The notes beneath the pieces are model-generated. The model had not been told where the DNA came from. It was given only the letters and a program-made list of their open reading frames with translations, and did no database searches. The translations under genes were made by a program, and so were the position numbers. DNA of 64,000 nt from Anaeromyces robustus. Taxonomy: Eukaryota > Neocallimastigomycota > Neocallimastigomycetes > Neocallimastigales > Neocallimastigaceae. Location: assembly GCA_002104895.1 (NCBI GenBank), contig MCFG01000127.1, positions 86,001-150,000 of the forward strand. Reading direction: 5' to 3'. Shown here piece by piece: positions 24,036 through 40,100 of this stretch. Position 1 is the first letter of the stretch, and every line of letters starts with the position of its first letter.

Positions 24036-25151
24036 GCTTACTTTATTAAAAACATCTTTAATTCCTTCACCTGTATCTGAACTACATGGAATGAAAGCAA
24101 CGGCATTAATTTCTTTAGCAAGATTTTGACCATCAATATTTAACTCATCAAGTGTCTTTTTATCTTTAACTCGATCTATTTGTGTACCCACTAAAATGTA
24201 TGGAGTACCAGGACAAAATTTACGAATTTCTGGACACCATTTATGATGTACACTTTCCATAGATTCAAAAGATGTTACATTATAACATAATAAAAATACA
24301 TCAGTATTAGCATAACATAATGGCCTTACTTTTTCATATTCTACTGAATCTTTTTTTATATTATATATATAATATTAATATATATAATATATATATAATA
24401 TTAATTTAATTATTATATGATAATATATTTAATACATATTAAACCATTAATTAATATTTTTAAAAAATTTAATAAATAATTCCTTTCTATTTATCATTTA
24501 TTAATAATATAAATCTTTTATTTTTATATTAAATACAAATATTAATTAATTATTCGTTATACTTATATAAATTTTAAAATGTTGTACAAAAAAAAAGAAG
24601 AAAGATTATACTAAATTTTGATATAAACCTTCAACTGATGTAAGTTCTAATACATAAGGACGATTACAAATATTTATAGTAACTTCATAGTTATCATAAG
24701 ACTATTGTTATTATAACAATAAAATGTAGAAATTAGAATTTCTAAAAACAAAAAAAAAAACAAAAAAAAAAAAAAAAAAACAAATAACAAGAGAAAAAAA
24801 AAAATTATAAAATTAATTTCAATTTCTCACTTAATCCAATATATTTTAAGATTTTTACAGTTGGGGTATAATCTTTAATTCCTTTGTTTGTTGTATAATT
24901 ATGAATTAATAATTTCTTTTAAAAACAGTTGAATGATTATAATACATTAATATAAATGTATAAATAAAAAAAAATATATATAAAAAAAAAAAAAATGATG
25001 TATATAACAAGTATTATTAATATATTATTACTATTATTATTTTTACTAAATATTTAATATATGATAATATAATATATATAATTTATTCTATATTAATACT
25101 TACTTTTCCAACATTTGCATCACCTAAAATTACAATCTTTATTTTTTGCAT
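23664..25151 (-). CDS. Rho-family GTPase with degenerate nucleotide-binding motifs, five exons
   Basis: A 183-residue protein of Cdc42/Rac type. Exons: 25151-25104, 24915-24859, 24701-24629, 24349-24042, 23729-23664; GT-AG and in phase. Family matches: MQKIKIVILGDANVGK, YTTNKGIKDYTPT, YDNYEVTI, VRPLCYANTDVFLLCYNVTSFES, KWCPEIRKFCP, the Rho-type guanine motif GTQID, PCSSDTGEGIKDVF and the C-terminal CAAX box CIIQ, which predicts prenylation. Length and alignment are collinear with Cdc42, but key residues differ. The P-loop reads GDANVGKK where Cdc42 has GDGAVGKT, so Gly12 is Ala and the Mg-binding Thr17 is Lys. The DTAGQ switch II motif aligns with SVEDS, so Asp57, Gly60 and Gln61 are gone. 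It should bind or hydrolyse GTP poorly (inference). The Rho insert helix is present in short form (KDKKTLDELN). It could also be a decaying paralogue, though all splice sites and the frame are intact. Confidence 0.85.
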
Positions 25152-25925
25152 TTCTTTTTTTTTTTTTTTTAATGTATTAAAAATAACTTTATTATATTTA
25201 TTGTAACAAATAAATTCATAAACAAAAAAAAAAATAAAAATCCTGTATCTAATTTAATATATATTCATCAATATTTTATTTATTTATTTTGTGTTATTAA
25301 TATTATTTCTTTATAATATTACTTTATCTTGTTTTCTTAATAAACAATAAAATATTAATAACACAAAATATATTAATAATATTTTAAAGTTATCTCTTTT
25401 AATTTGATGGTTTTTATTTTTTTATTTAAAATGGAATAATTAAAGTCGTAAGGGTTAGGTATTAAACATTTAAATCCATAAATAATAAATTAGTTTTTTT
25501 AATCTTAATAATTAAAAATACTACCACGAGGAAAGTATTTGAATCTTTAAATTGGTTTTCTTTTCTAATAAGATGATATTAAATGAAATTTAAAATAATA
25601 ATAATAATATATTATATATGTGATGTAAAATATATTATTATTATTTATTATTTTTAATTTATTATATATATTCATTTCTTATTTAATACCTAATTATTAT
25701 TATCATATTACTTATTTATTACTTATTTATTATTTATTATCTCTTGTTATTAATTAAAATTTTTATAATTATCTTTTTTTAAAATACTCGTGCTTCAATT
25801 AACTAATATTATGTAACAATTTAAAGTTTATAGAGTTCAGATATAAATCGTTTTTTATATTTATATTTTTATTTTTTTGTGAAACTTACTTTAAATAAAT
25901 GTCTCAATTCTTTTTATAAATACTT

Positions 25926-25958
<33 letters not shown>

Positions 25959-27121
25959 AATATTTTATTATCCTTTAATCAAATACTATCACTTTTACTT
26001 TTTTCAATTTTTTAATAAAAAAATTTCAAAGAATAACAAAGAATACATTATCTTTAGTTTTTTTTTTTTTGAACTTTTTCTTAAGTATATATATATAAGC
26101 CTAATTTTTACTAAATTAATTAATTCTAAATTAAAGAATTATATGTATTAATTTCATATGCTGTTTGTGATAAAAATATTTTGTTATTAAATGAAATTTT
26201 ATTTTATATTACTAAAATTTTCCTAGTTTTGAAGATTTGAAATTAATATATATAAATAAGTATTTTATTTCAAAATATTTTAAAATATTATATTACTTCA
26301 TCATTTTCTTTATTTAATTTTGGTATTTATGATATGATGACTTTTTTTTTTTTTTTATTCTGTAATTATTTGTTTTAAAGCATTTATTTATACAATTTAA
26401 TATATATATATTTTTAATTTCAATATGAAATTGTTACAGTAGTTAAATATAATAATAATAATAGAAAAAAATATTATTTATTTAATAAATTCAATATGAC
26501 AATGAATAATTAAAAAAAATCTCTTTTTTTTTTTTTGATAAAAGCATTTATATTTATATCATTTTTATATTTTTATATTATTTAAAAAATATAATTTTCT
26601 AATAATTTAACTGTTACAGCTTGATTTAGTGTTTTCATTTATATTAAATTCATATAAAATATAACTAAATATTATTATAAAGTTATATATTTTAAATTAT
26701 AAAATTTATAATTTTCACTGTTATTTCATTTCATATACCCATATATATATAATGAATTTTTTTTTATACAAATATTTTTTTTATTTTTTATTTTATTAAT
26801 TAATTTATCATAAGAATAATTAATATTATAAATAAAAATCATTCATAATAGTATATGATCTATATTTAATTAATTATTACTATTATAATAATAATCATAA
26901 TAATAATCATAATAATAATCATAATAGATTTTGATATATTATAAAAAATTTTATATAAAAAATTTCAATATAATAATTGTTAAGTCAATTATATATCATA
27001 TATTAATAAGTATATTATAATATATTATAATCAACTACATATTAATATATTTATTTTTTTAATAAAAAATTATTGGTATTAGTACAATTTAATATATTTA
27101 TATCTTTTTTTTTTTTTTTTA

Positions 27122-27153
<32 letters not shown>

Positions 27154-27235
27154 CTTCATCATTAACATTATTTTATAATTAATGATATATATATAGAATT
27201 AATAAGTATTATATAAAAAAATTTTTTAGTTTTTA

Positions 27236-27268
<33 letters not shown>

Positions 27269-28307
27269 ATAAAACATATCCATATCACTTAAAAAGTAAT
27301 AATATAATACATATTCTAAAACTTCTTAAATATTTATATATATATATATTAAAATAAAAATAAAATAAAAATGAATAATATATATTTTTTTAATTATCAA
27401 TTATAATTATAACTGTAATTAAGTAAAATTATTCATATAAAAATAAAAAATTCTAAATAATATAAAGGAGAATAATTTTTTTTTAAATTAATTCAATTAA
27501 TAAATATAAATATTATAAATAAAATATATAATATAATAATATCAAATATTGTGAAATATGAATAAAACTTATTATATATAATAATAATAATAAAATTATA
27601 TATATTTTATAATAAAAAAAAAAAAGAAATTTATTTTTATAATTTAAATTTATTTACTATATATACTCTTCTTTTTTTTTTATTATCACATAATTTAAAT
27701 ATAATAAATTAATTTTTTAATAAAAATTTTTCATTATAATCTTTAAAGATGTAACTAAGTAATTAATAAAATTTAATTTAATAAAAGCGTTATATAATTT
27801 ATTTTATTAATATAAAAAAAAATCATAAATATTGTTATTTTATATTAATATAATATGATTAATAACATGTCTTCTATAATTTTTTTTTTATTATTTAATA
27901 TGAATTTACAATAAATAATTAATAAAATCAAATTCATAATTATATCAGTATTAATATTCATATTAAAAATTAAATATAAAATATTTTTTTAATATTAAAT
28001 TTATTATAAAGTCGCAAAAAATATTATAAGAAATTTATTATTTTTTTATCATATTAATAACAATAACGATAACAATAATAATAATGATAACAATAACAAC
28101 AATAATAGTAATAGTAATAGTAGACATGAAAAATGCAAATAATATAAAAAATATTAGATAAAAAAAATTTTTTTTTTTTAATATTATATATTATTATAAA
28201 AGAAATATTAATTAACATGGTATGCTAATTTTATATATGTATATATTATATATTTTTTTTTTTTTATATATATTATTTCATTTCATAATAATAATAAAGA
28301 AAGAAAA
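25152..28307. other. Divergent intergenic region between the Rho-like gene and MET2
   Basis: 3.2 kb of A+T with T runs (27107-27153 region), a (TAATCA)n-like stretch at about 26880-26925 and an A/C/G-interrupted (AATAAC)n stretch at 28058-28120. No exon-like sequence was recognised. Both gene promoters should lie here. Confidence 0.5.
25286..25369. repeat. Perfect 19-bp inverted repeat
   Basis: 25286-25304 (ATTTTGTGTTATTAATATT) is the exact reverse complement of 25351-25369, with a 46-base loop. It lies about 135 bp upstream of the Rho-like start, so it may be within its promoter or 5' leader. Confidence 0.8.
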
Positions 28308-30899
<2,592 letters not shown>

Positions 30900-31985
30900 A
30901 TTATTCTCCAAAAAGAAAAATAATTCACTTACAATAACAATTTTTTTTTTTTAACTTAATTCATATTTATAAATTTTAAATTTTATTTAAACCTTTCTTT
31001 TTTTTTTTTTTTTTTTTTTTCTTTTGTAATGAATTATAGAAATATTATAATTACAATAATAATAATAATAAAATTTTTGATAAGAAAAAAGTAAAAAGAA
31101 AAAAAGAAAAAAAGAAAAAGAAAAAGAAAAAAAAAAAAAAGACAGGTGATTATATATATATATATCATTGAAATACGGAAAAAAAAATTTTAATCTTAAA
31201 AAAAAAAAAAAGAAAGAAAAAAATATAAGAAATAAAAATAACAACAATAATAATAATAAAAAATAAAAAAAAAGAATAAATAATTTCAACAAAAGACATA
31301 CACACCAATACCATACAAATACAGAATAATAATATAATAAAAAAAAATTAATAATAATAATAAAAAAAAAAAAATAAAAAAAAAAATACATACATACAAA
31401 AGAACCAAGAATAAGTAATCAAAATAATAATTAATTGAAATAATAAGATTATATAAAAAGTATATATATAACATATATCAAAGTATATATAATATAATTT
31501 ATAATGATTTAAAAAAAGTTTTTTTTTAAATACCCTCAATATTTTTTTTTTATAAATAAAATATTTTTTTGAAATAAAAATATATATATAAAAAAAAAAA
31601 AATAAATAAAAATCACATATATATATATAAGATTTTTGTGTCTTGTGATTAAATGTTAAATGTGTTTATTTTATTTTATTTTATTTTTTTTTTTACTTTT
31701 AAATATTTATATATTTATATAATTATGTATTTTATGTATTTATGTATTTTATGTATTTATGTTTTTAATATATTTATGCAGTTATAATATTAATAATAAT
31801 TATATTTTAACTTATTAATTATTTTAGTATTATTTTAGTATTATTATCTTATTATTATTTTTTCATAATTAATTAAACGATTGGTATTGTTTATCTTAAT
31901 ATTTTTTTTTTTTTTTTTTTTTTTTTTTAAGTATTTGGTTTAATTTTATGGTTGGTATCATATATTTTGAAATTACTATTATCAT
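30900..31985. other. Convergent 3' region between MET2 and the methyltransferase-like gene
   Basis: About 1.1 kb of A-rich then T-rich DNA in which the two convergent genes end. Open frames here are repeats of Phe/Tyr/Leu from poly(T) and are not genes. Confidence 0.6.
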
Positions 31986-32116
31986 TTATTTTATTTCATT
32001 ATTTATATTATTATTGTTATCGTCATCACTTTTATTATTATGATTATTATTATCATTGCTGTTATTATCATTACTCTTGCTATTGCCATTATCATTATTA
32101 TTGGTATTATTATTAA

Positions 32117-32149
<33 letters not shown>

Positions 32150-33650
32150 GATTTGTATATATTACAGGTGTATTGCTCTCAATATCATTAGAAATAATAT
32201 TATTGAAAGAAGTAGTGGAAGTATTTGTAGAAGTAGTAGAAGTAGTGGTAGAAGTAGTAATATTTACATATTTTATATTATTATTATTATTATTAATGTC
32301 TTGATTATGATTAATATTAAATATTTCATTTCTTTCTATTTGTTCTGGTGGTAGGGTCTTATTCATATTATGGTTTATTATATCTACATTCATTTCTTTT
32401 CTATTCGATGAATTTGGTGAAGATTCTGATTCTTGTTTTATTTTTTTATTGGATTCGTTATATTGTGAATTTAATCTATTATCTTCTTGTTGATATAATT
32501 GATAATTATTATTATTATTATTTTCATTATTATTATTATTATTAGTATTATTAGTATTAGTATTATTAGTATTAGTATTATTAGTATTAGTATTATTAGT
32601 ATTAGTATTAGTATTAGTATTGGATTCTAATGATATAATTCCATTAGTTAATAAGGTATTGTAGGACCTATATATATATATATATATATAAAAGAAAAAT
32701 AAAAATTTAATATAATTAATCATATTATTATTATTATTATTATAAAAATTATATATATTATAAAAATTATAGTCATACCATGAATTATATCCAGGTATTG
32801 AACCTATATTACCAAAATGAGTACAAAAACCAATGATATTAGGACCCCTTAAATAATATTTTATATTATTATTATTATAATCAATAATTTTAAAAAATTA
32901 ATGAAGGATAATAGATAAAGAAAATAATAATAATAATAATAATATATCAATTATTTTATTTATTCTTAAACTCTAAAATTCTAATTATTATGGATAACTT
33001 ACATATAAATTAACATATAAGATGAATCTTGAATTATTTTTTCTCTACCAGTAGGTGTAGCAAAAGGTATTTTTTTATTAAATATACAATATGGGTATTT
33101 TAAGGTATCCATAAACCAATTTTTACCAAAATCAGTTTTTAAAAGTAAAAAACAAGAATTAATTTCATGTCGATTAAATCGTTCTTGTGCTGATTTAAAC
33201 CATTTTTCTTGAAAATTCCCATTTTTACTTATTTTATCGGAATGATTTGGTGGATGAAGCCATACATCACCAAACCATGTTTGTTTTAATCCATCCGTTT
33301 GTTCATTAATAATAACTTTTGCAATTTTATTAACATGTAAATTATTAGCAAAATCACATGAAGCTGGATCTAAATCAAAACAATTTTTCCCTATAACTTG
33401 TTTGGCAGCTATTATTATATTTTTTGGTGTATAAAGTTCATTATTTAAATTAGTAAAGGCAACACCTGTTTCATATTTAATGGTCATAGCTACTACATTT
33501 TCTTCTGTAATATTTTGTCCACTATCACAAACTTGTTTCCATATATATCGACGAACTTCTGCTGGAAATTTATGTAAACTTCTAATATGAGATATATTAA
33601 CTGGTATTGGAAGGGTATTATCTTCTACTATAGATTCATATACACTCCTA

Positions 33651-33683
<33 letters not shown>

Positions 33684-34517
33684 TTTATTTAAATTAATGT
33701 CATAATATCAATTAATAATACATATAAATAATTAATAAATATTTAATATATTTAATATATTATAATATATTATAATATAGAATCAAATATAAATATAAAT
33801 ATAAATAAAACAATAAAAAATATAATAATACACATATATGTTATGTGTTGTTTAAATATTATGGATAAAAAAGTGAAATAATAATATACTAACGCAGAAC
33901 ATAAATAGGTATTTGTTGTTCTTCGACTAAACATAAATTTATTTTTAGCATAGGTATAAATTGATTTCTCAGGCTCTTATTAAAAAAAAAAAAAAAGGAT
34001 TAATGTTGAAAAAATAAAAAAAAAAAAGAAAGGGAATAAAAAGATTTAATGAACAAGTTGAATTTTAAATAATATATATATAACATTTAATAAAAAAGAA
34101 AAACTTACTATATAAATGACATTCATCAATTTCACGTAACGCAGCAGCTAACAAATAATAATAATAATAATAATAATAAAATAAATAATAATAAAATAGA
34201 ATAAAATAAATTTTTATTATCACACATAATAAAAACAACATATTAATTTACACATTACTTATTAAAACATATTTAAATGGAATGATAAAAAAGACAATAA
34301 TAAAATAATAATAAAAATAATATCAAATAATAAATAAAAGTAAAAAAAAAAAATAATAATAATAATAAAAAATAAAATATGAAACAATTTAATAATTACC
34401 AACTAAAAAAAATTTTCCTGAACCTAAATGTTCATGAATAATTGCTTCCAGTTCCATTAAACGTGACTTTTCAATATCCTCCTCATCCCATTTTCTTTTG
34501 GAGGACATTGGTTCCAT
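31986..34517 (-). CDS. Phage/bacterial-type Dam (N6-adenine methyltransferase-like) protein with N-terminal prokaryote-like region, six exons
   Basis: A 544-residue protein. Exons: 34517-34400, 34147-34109, 33975-33894, 33647-33003, 32847-32779, 32667-31986, all GT-AG and in phase. Residues 35-130 (AALREIDECHLY, FMFSRRTTNTYLCSASVYES, ISHIRSLHKFPAEVRRYIW) resemble the region upstream of the methyltransferase in plasmid and phage proteins of the pattern ALREIRDRxLYR...W.FSRxxAxxLI...RPLxxLPxExxxxVW. Residues 134-325 match the phage Dam family: ELYTPKNIIIAAKQVIG, FDLDPASCDFANN (SAM-site DPAS at 173-176), then GDVWLHPPNHSD, CFLLLKTDFGKNWF and SYMLIYMGPN. The catalytic motif, normally NPPY or NPPF, is HPPN (211-214), so adenine methylation is doubtful. 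The last 220 residues are Asn/Thr-rich low complexity. Best reading: a horizontally acquired gene, long enough resident to have gained introns and a tail. Its present role is unknown. Confidence 0.83.
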
Positions 34518-36781
34518 ATTTGTAAATATTATATTTTTAGAATGTTTTTATACCTATATCGAATGTTGGATATTTATATTTAATTGCTTTATTTAATTTT
34601 TAACAGTCGTATTTATAACTAGTTTTGTTTTTTTTTAATTATTATTACAAAAAAATAAAACAAAATAAATAAAAATAAAAAAAAGAAGAAAAGAAAAGAA
34701 AAGAAAAAAGGAAAAAGTATTTATTTTATTATATATTATATTATATTTTATTATATTATATTTTATTTTAAATATACAGGTATTATATAAAATGATTATG
34801 AAAGAAAAGAAAAAAAGAAATAATGATAAAATTATTAAAATAATATTTAACAGTTAAATATATATTAAATGTTCATGAATTTCATAATATAAAATTTATT
34901 TTAATATTAAGAAATGTAAAAATAAATTTCTTATAAAAAAGATTTAGTTTTTTTTTTTTATTTTATTTTTATATATTTATTCAACTAAATTATTAATTTT
35001 ATTATAAATAAAGAATATCAAATTAAAAAAAAAAATTTGGTAATTAAAAATAAATAAAATTTTTTAATAAAATTAATTTGTGATTTTTAATATATTTAAT
35101 ATTTAATATTTATTAATATTAAAACAAAATATTTAAAATAATATTTAATAATAATTCATTTTATTCTTATCATTATTTAGTTTTAGTTTTAGTTTCAGTT
35201 TTAGTTTAAACTTTTATTATTAATTGATACACCTCTAAAACAAAGATGAAAAAAAAAATACGCACCTCATACAAAACAATAAATAAATAAAAAAAAGAAA
35301 AAAAGTTATTTTTATATATTTATTTTTATATCATACAAACCGAACAAACAAACAAAAAATATAATATATATATATAATAATAATCATCATCATTAACCAC
35401 TATATTAAAACATAAAACATTATAATTATTAATACAACAATTATAATATTATCTATAATTATTAGAATAATATAAACTTTCATATTAAGTATAAAATGGA
35501 TAAAATTATCATTATAATAAATTAATAATAATATTTATAGGCTCTTTTAGATTAAAAGACAATATAGCTACTATATAGCTATTTTAGTTTATTTAGTTTA
35601 TATTTAAGACAAAATGTTTGTAGATGATGTTCTGTGTAACACAAAAGGAATTAAGAATAAAATTTTACTTTCTCTTAATATTGAAAATTAACAATACAAA
35701 TATATAAATATTTATAAAAATAATAAAAAGAAGAAACACTTTTTAATTTTTTTTTTTTTTTAATTTTATTTTATTTAAATTAAAAATAATACAATAATTA
35801 AAAAAAATATGATAATCTCTTTTTTTTTTTTTTTATAAAAAAAAATATTATTATTAGTTTTATATATATTAAGTATATCTATCTATATATATAAGTTTGG
35901 TATAATTATAATAAAAATGAAAAAAAAAAAAAGTTTTTTTTAAAATGAAATAATATAGTATTAATAATAAAATATTATTATTATAGAGATAATAATTATA
36001 AAGAAAAAGAAAATTATATATAGGACAATAAATATAATTAAAGAATAATTATTGAATAATTATTTTTGTTTTTGTTTTGGTTTTTTACAAAATTATGTCG
36101 TCATATTAAATATAAAATTAATAAAAAACATAAAATAATATTAAGAAAAATATAATATAAACCTATATATAGATATTTTTTTTCATTTGCCCCTTAAAAA
36201 ATAATATATATATATATATTTTATATTATATTATATTATTTCTCATATTTTTTTTTCCTTGTTTTTATTTTTAATATTATATATTACATTAATATATATA
36301 TAGTTTGTTTTATAACTATGATGTATTTTATATTTCCCTTCACTTCATTATTTTACTTATTTACTTCATTCTATTTTTTCTTTCTTTTTTTTTTTTTTCA
36401 TATATATATATATATGCATATATACGAATGCATGTATTGTTGTTGTTATTGTCAATATTATATGATATTTGATATTTTGGGGTTTTTTTTTTTTTTTTTT
36501 TTGTTGATATTAATATTCCTATTCTTCAAGAATAAAAATATTAAAATAAAAAAAAAAAATTAAAAGAAATTATTCATCTTTTTTTAAATGTATTATATAT
36601 ATGGATTTATATATGGATTTATATTTGTAATTACTGATATCTATATAATTTTTTTTTTTGAATTTTTTTTTTACTAATAAATAGCTTCTATAAATTACGA
36701 ATATTATATAAAAAAAATATGTATATAAACTTTATTAATAATTTTATACATAGATTGGACTAAATCGCATTGCTTAATATA

Positions 36782-36826
<45 letters not shown>

Positions 36827-37123
36827 TATAAAAAACTAATACATAATATTTAAATCTTTGTGTATAAGTTGTTTCTTTTTTTTTAGATAGTGTAAAAAAA
36901 AATTATGTTGTAAATATTAATTATATAATTATATTAAAATATTTTTGTCTCTTTTTTTTTTCCTATTTGAAATTCATTATATATATATTTATATATTTAT
37001 ATTTGTAAAATATAAATAACAATGTAAAATTGAATTTTTTTGGGGTTTTTTTTTTTTGGTTTTTTTTTTTTTTTAAAATATTTTTTACTTATTTATTACT
37101 TTTTTTTTTGTTCTTTATAAAGC
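34518..37123. other. AT-rich spacer between the PKS and the methyltransferase-like gene
   Basis: 2.6 kb with T runs (about 36 T at 36790-36825) and (TA)n tracts. A less AT-rich patch at 35540-35700 holds a 25-codon frame (35614-35691, MFVDDVLCNTKG), too short to call. No other gene was seen. Confidence 0.5.
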
Positions 37124-40100
37124 TTAATCAAGATTTTCCATAATATTCTTTAAATATTTAGAGGTATCCTTCATTACGAACCAATGATTACCTCTCATTT
37201 TAATATGTTGTGTAAATTCACTAAATTCATCACTAACTTCCTTTTTCCATAATGATGTATTATTATCATCAATAATTTTATCTTGTTTACCAGAGAACAT
37301 TAATAATTTTGAACGTATTTTCATATTACTTTCATTAGTAACAGCATCATTCATTAAATATTCATTATGAATAATTGGTAAAAGATAAGCCTTATCATCA
37401 CTGAAATCTACTTTACTTTCAATACCTTTAAGGAAAGTAGCAATACCTTCATTTGGTAAATTAGATAAAACTTCACCACCTAATTCAATTGGACGTTTAG
37501 CTGTTGGAGCAATAGCTCTTGAAATAATTAAAGTAGAAATAATTGGTACTTCTTTATCTTCATCTTCATAAGCTTGTATTTGAAGAAGAGTCTTCCATGC
37601 AACAATACCACCAAAACTATTACCAACAAAGTGAATAGTTTTACATTCTTTAAATTTACCTGAAATATCTGTTTGAATAATTGCTTTAGTAATATTTTTA
37701 ATTAAAAGATCCCAATCATTAATAAATGGTTCATCCTTTCTAACACCATAACCTGGAAGGTTAACAGTGAAAAGTAAAGAATCTTCCATTTTTTCTACAT
37801 ATTCACTGTAATCAATTTCACCTTCATCAGCAGATGGGAAGAATATAAATACATTTAATGGATCTTCAACATCTTCACATCCTGGAACTGGTACAATCCA
37901 TTGATCAATTTGATCATTAGAAATAAGTTTAGCTTCTTCTTCTCTTGCCTTTTGTTCTTCTGCAGCTTTAGCTTTCTTTTCTTCTTCAGTAATTTCTGGT
38001 GTCTTTTTAGCAGCTTCTTCTTTTTCTTTAGCTAATTTAGATTTAACATAATCTACAAGACGTGAAAGACAAATATTTTGTGTTGAGAAAACAACTAATG
38101 GAATATTTACACCTGTAGCAGTTCTTAAAATAGTACGTAATTCCATCATCATAATAGAATCAATACCTAATTCTGTTAAAGATTGATATGGATCAATTTC
38201 ATCATTTTCACTATATTGAAGAATTCTCTTTAATTCACTTTCCATAATAGCATAAACATTATCTTCTGTAACTTCATTAGAAGATGATTTATTACCAATA
38301 CCGGAATCACCTTTTGAACCCATACCAGCATTAAGAGCTAAAGAACTACTGGAAACACTTTTTGGTACATAAGCAGTATCATTATCAACCTTCCAATTAA
38401 CTCTTGGACGATTAGCTGGACGTACTGGACGATACATTGGATCACAAATAGCATGATCTTGAACATCATTCCATTTAATAACTGGACCACCAAATGCAGA
38501 AGCTGGAATATCACCTGGTACAGAAGCAAAGTTACTAATTAAATTAATACTATTAATTTCATTCAAATGGAATGTTGGTTCTTGAATAATTGAAGAAAGA
38601 CCAGATGGCCAGGCAGCTAATTGTAAAGCAACCATATCCTTTCTACCATGAGCACGGTAGTAACGACAAAGTTTATTAATAAATACATTACTAGTGGTAT
38701 AATTAATTTGACCACGATTACCAAAGAAACTACTCATAGAAGATAAAAGAATAGTGAATTTTAAATTTGGTATATCCTTAGTAAGTTTAGTAATAATAAG
38801 TGGACCTTCTACCTTACCAGGAACTAATTTCATAAAACGTTCATAGGATTGATTAAAGATTAAACCATCATCATTAGTACCAGCAGTATGAATTATACCA
38901 GTTAATGGATTTTCTGAAGCAGCAATATCATCAAATAATTTTTTCATTTCTTCTTCAGAATTAACATTAGCAACGGCATAAATAATTTTAACATTTTTAC
39001 TAGCAGAACGAAGATCATTTAACTTAGCAGCAACCTTTTCATCTGTTTCTGGTCTACGACCAGTAAGAACAAGAGCTTTAAGATTTGGTTTGGTAATAAG
39101 ATATTTAGAAACATCATAACCAACACCACCGAGACCACCAGTAATTAAAATAGTACCACTGAAATCAAGACTACCTTCTCCAGTGTAATTAACACTTGGA
39201 GCAACAACTTTTCTAATCTTATTTTCATAACGTTTATTATCTTTACCATAAACAACTTCACGTGTAACATCGTAACGATCAACACTTGAAACAACTTCAG
39301 TATAAACATGTTCAGATACTTCCTTTGGAGTAGCACTTTCATGATTATCAACTTCAAAGACACGTGTATCAGTAAATTCTCTCCAATAACTCTTTGTAAT
39401 ACCATAAATAAGAGCTTGTAAAAGATCAACTTCATTTTCATAATAATCAGAAGCATTCTTGGTAACAAAACAGAAAGATCTTTCAATTTCATAGGTATCA
39501 ATAACACGTGTGAAATTTTGAATGAAAATTAAATTATCTTCATAGGTATGTCTTAAAAGTTCCTTAAATTCATCACTTGTATGATCAATATTTTCTGGTT
39601 GTAAATGTGGTAAGTCGAAAGCCATAAAGTTAACGGTAGCAATAACTTCATTTTCCATACCAGAAGTAGTAATACCTAATTCCTTTAAATGACCTTCAAT
39701 TAATTCTTCATTACAAGCTTCCTTATTTGGGAAATCTGCTTTAATGTAATGGAAGTTATTACCTTCTTTTGATTTCATATATTCAACGAAAGCATCAGCA
39801 TAACCCTTATGATCACCAAGAATATAGAAATATGGAAGAGTTTTCATATCTTTATGTGGACTTTTAACTTCAACAAATTCATAATCATAAATTTCAAATT
39901 CTGGACTAGTTTGGAAGTTTTCCATATTAACTCTACGAGTTTGATAGGAACCAATATATTCTACAATATTACCATCTAAATCATAAACAGAGAAGGAAGT
40001 GAAATTACTATTAGCTTCAGTTCCTTCAATAAATCTATGAATAACATAGCATTCATCTGGAGTTGGTTTTATTTTTATAATATTTTCAAATGTAGATGGA

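Noticed and set aside
31986-34517. A phage fragment or bacterial contamination
   Set aside because: Five AT-only GT-AG introns with matching phases and an Asn/Thr-rich tail show a resident eukaryotic gene.
35614-35691. Fragment of a reverse transcriptase (FVDD motif in MFVDDVLCNTKG)
   Set aside because: Only 25 codons, with no other reverse-transcriptase motif before or after it on either strand. The four-residue match is likely chance.
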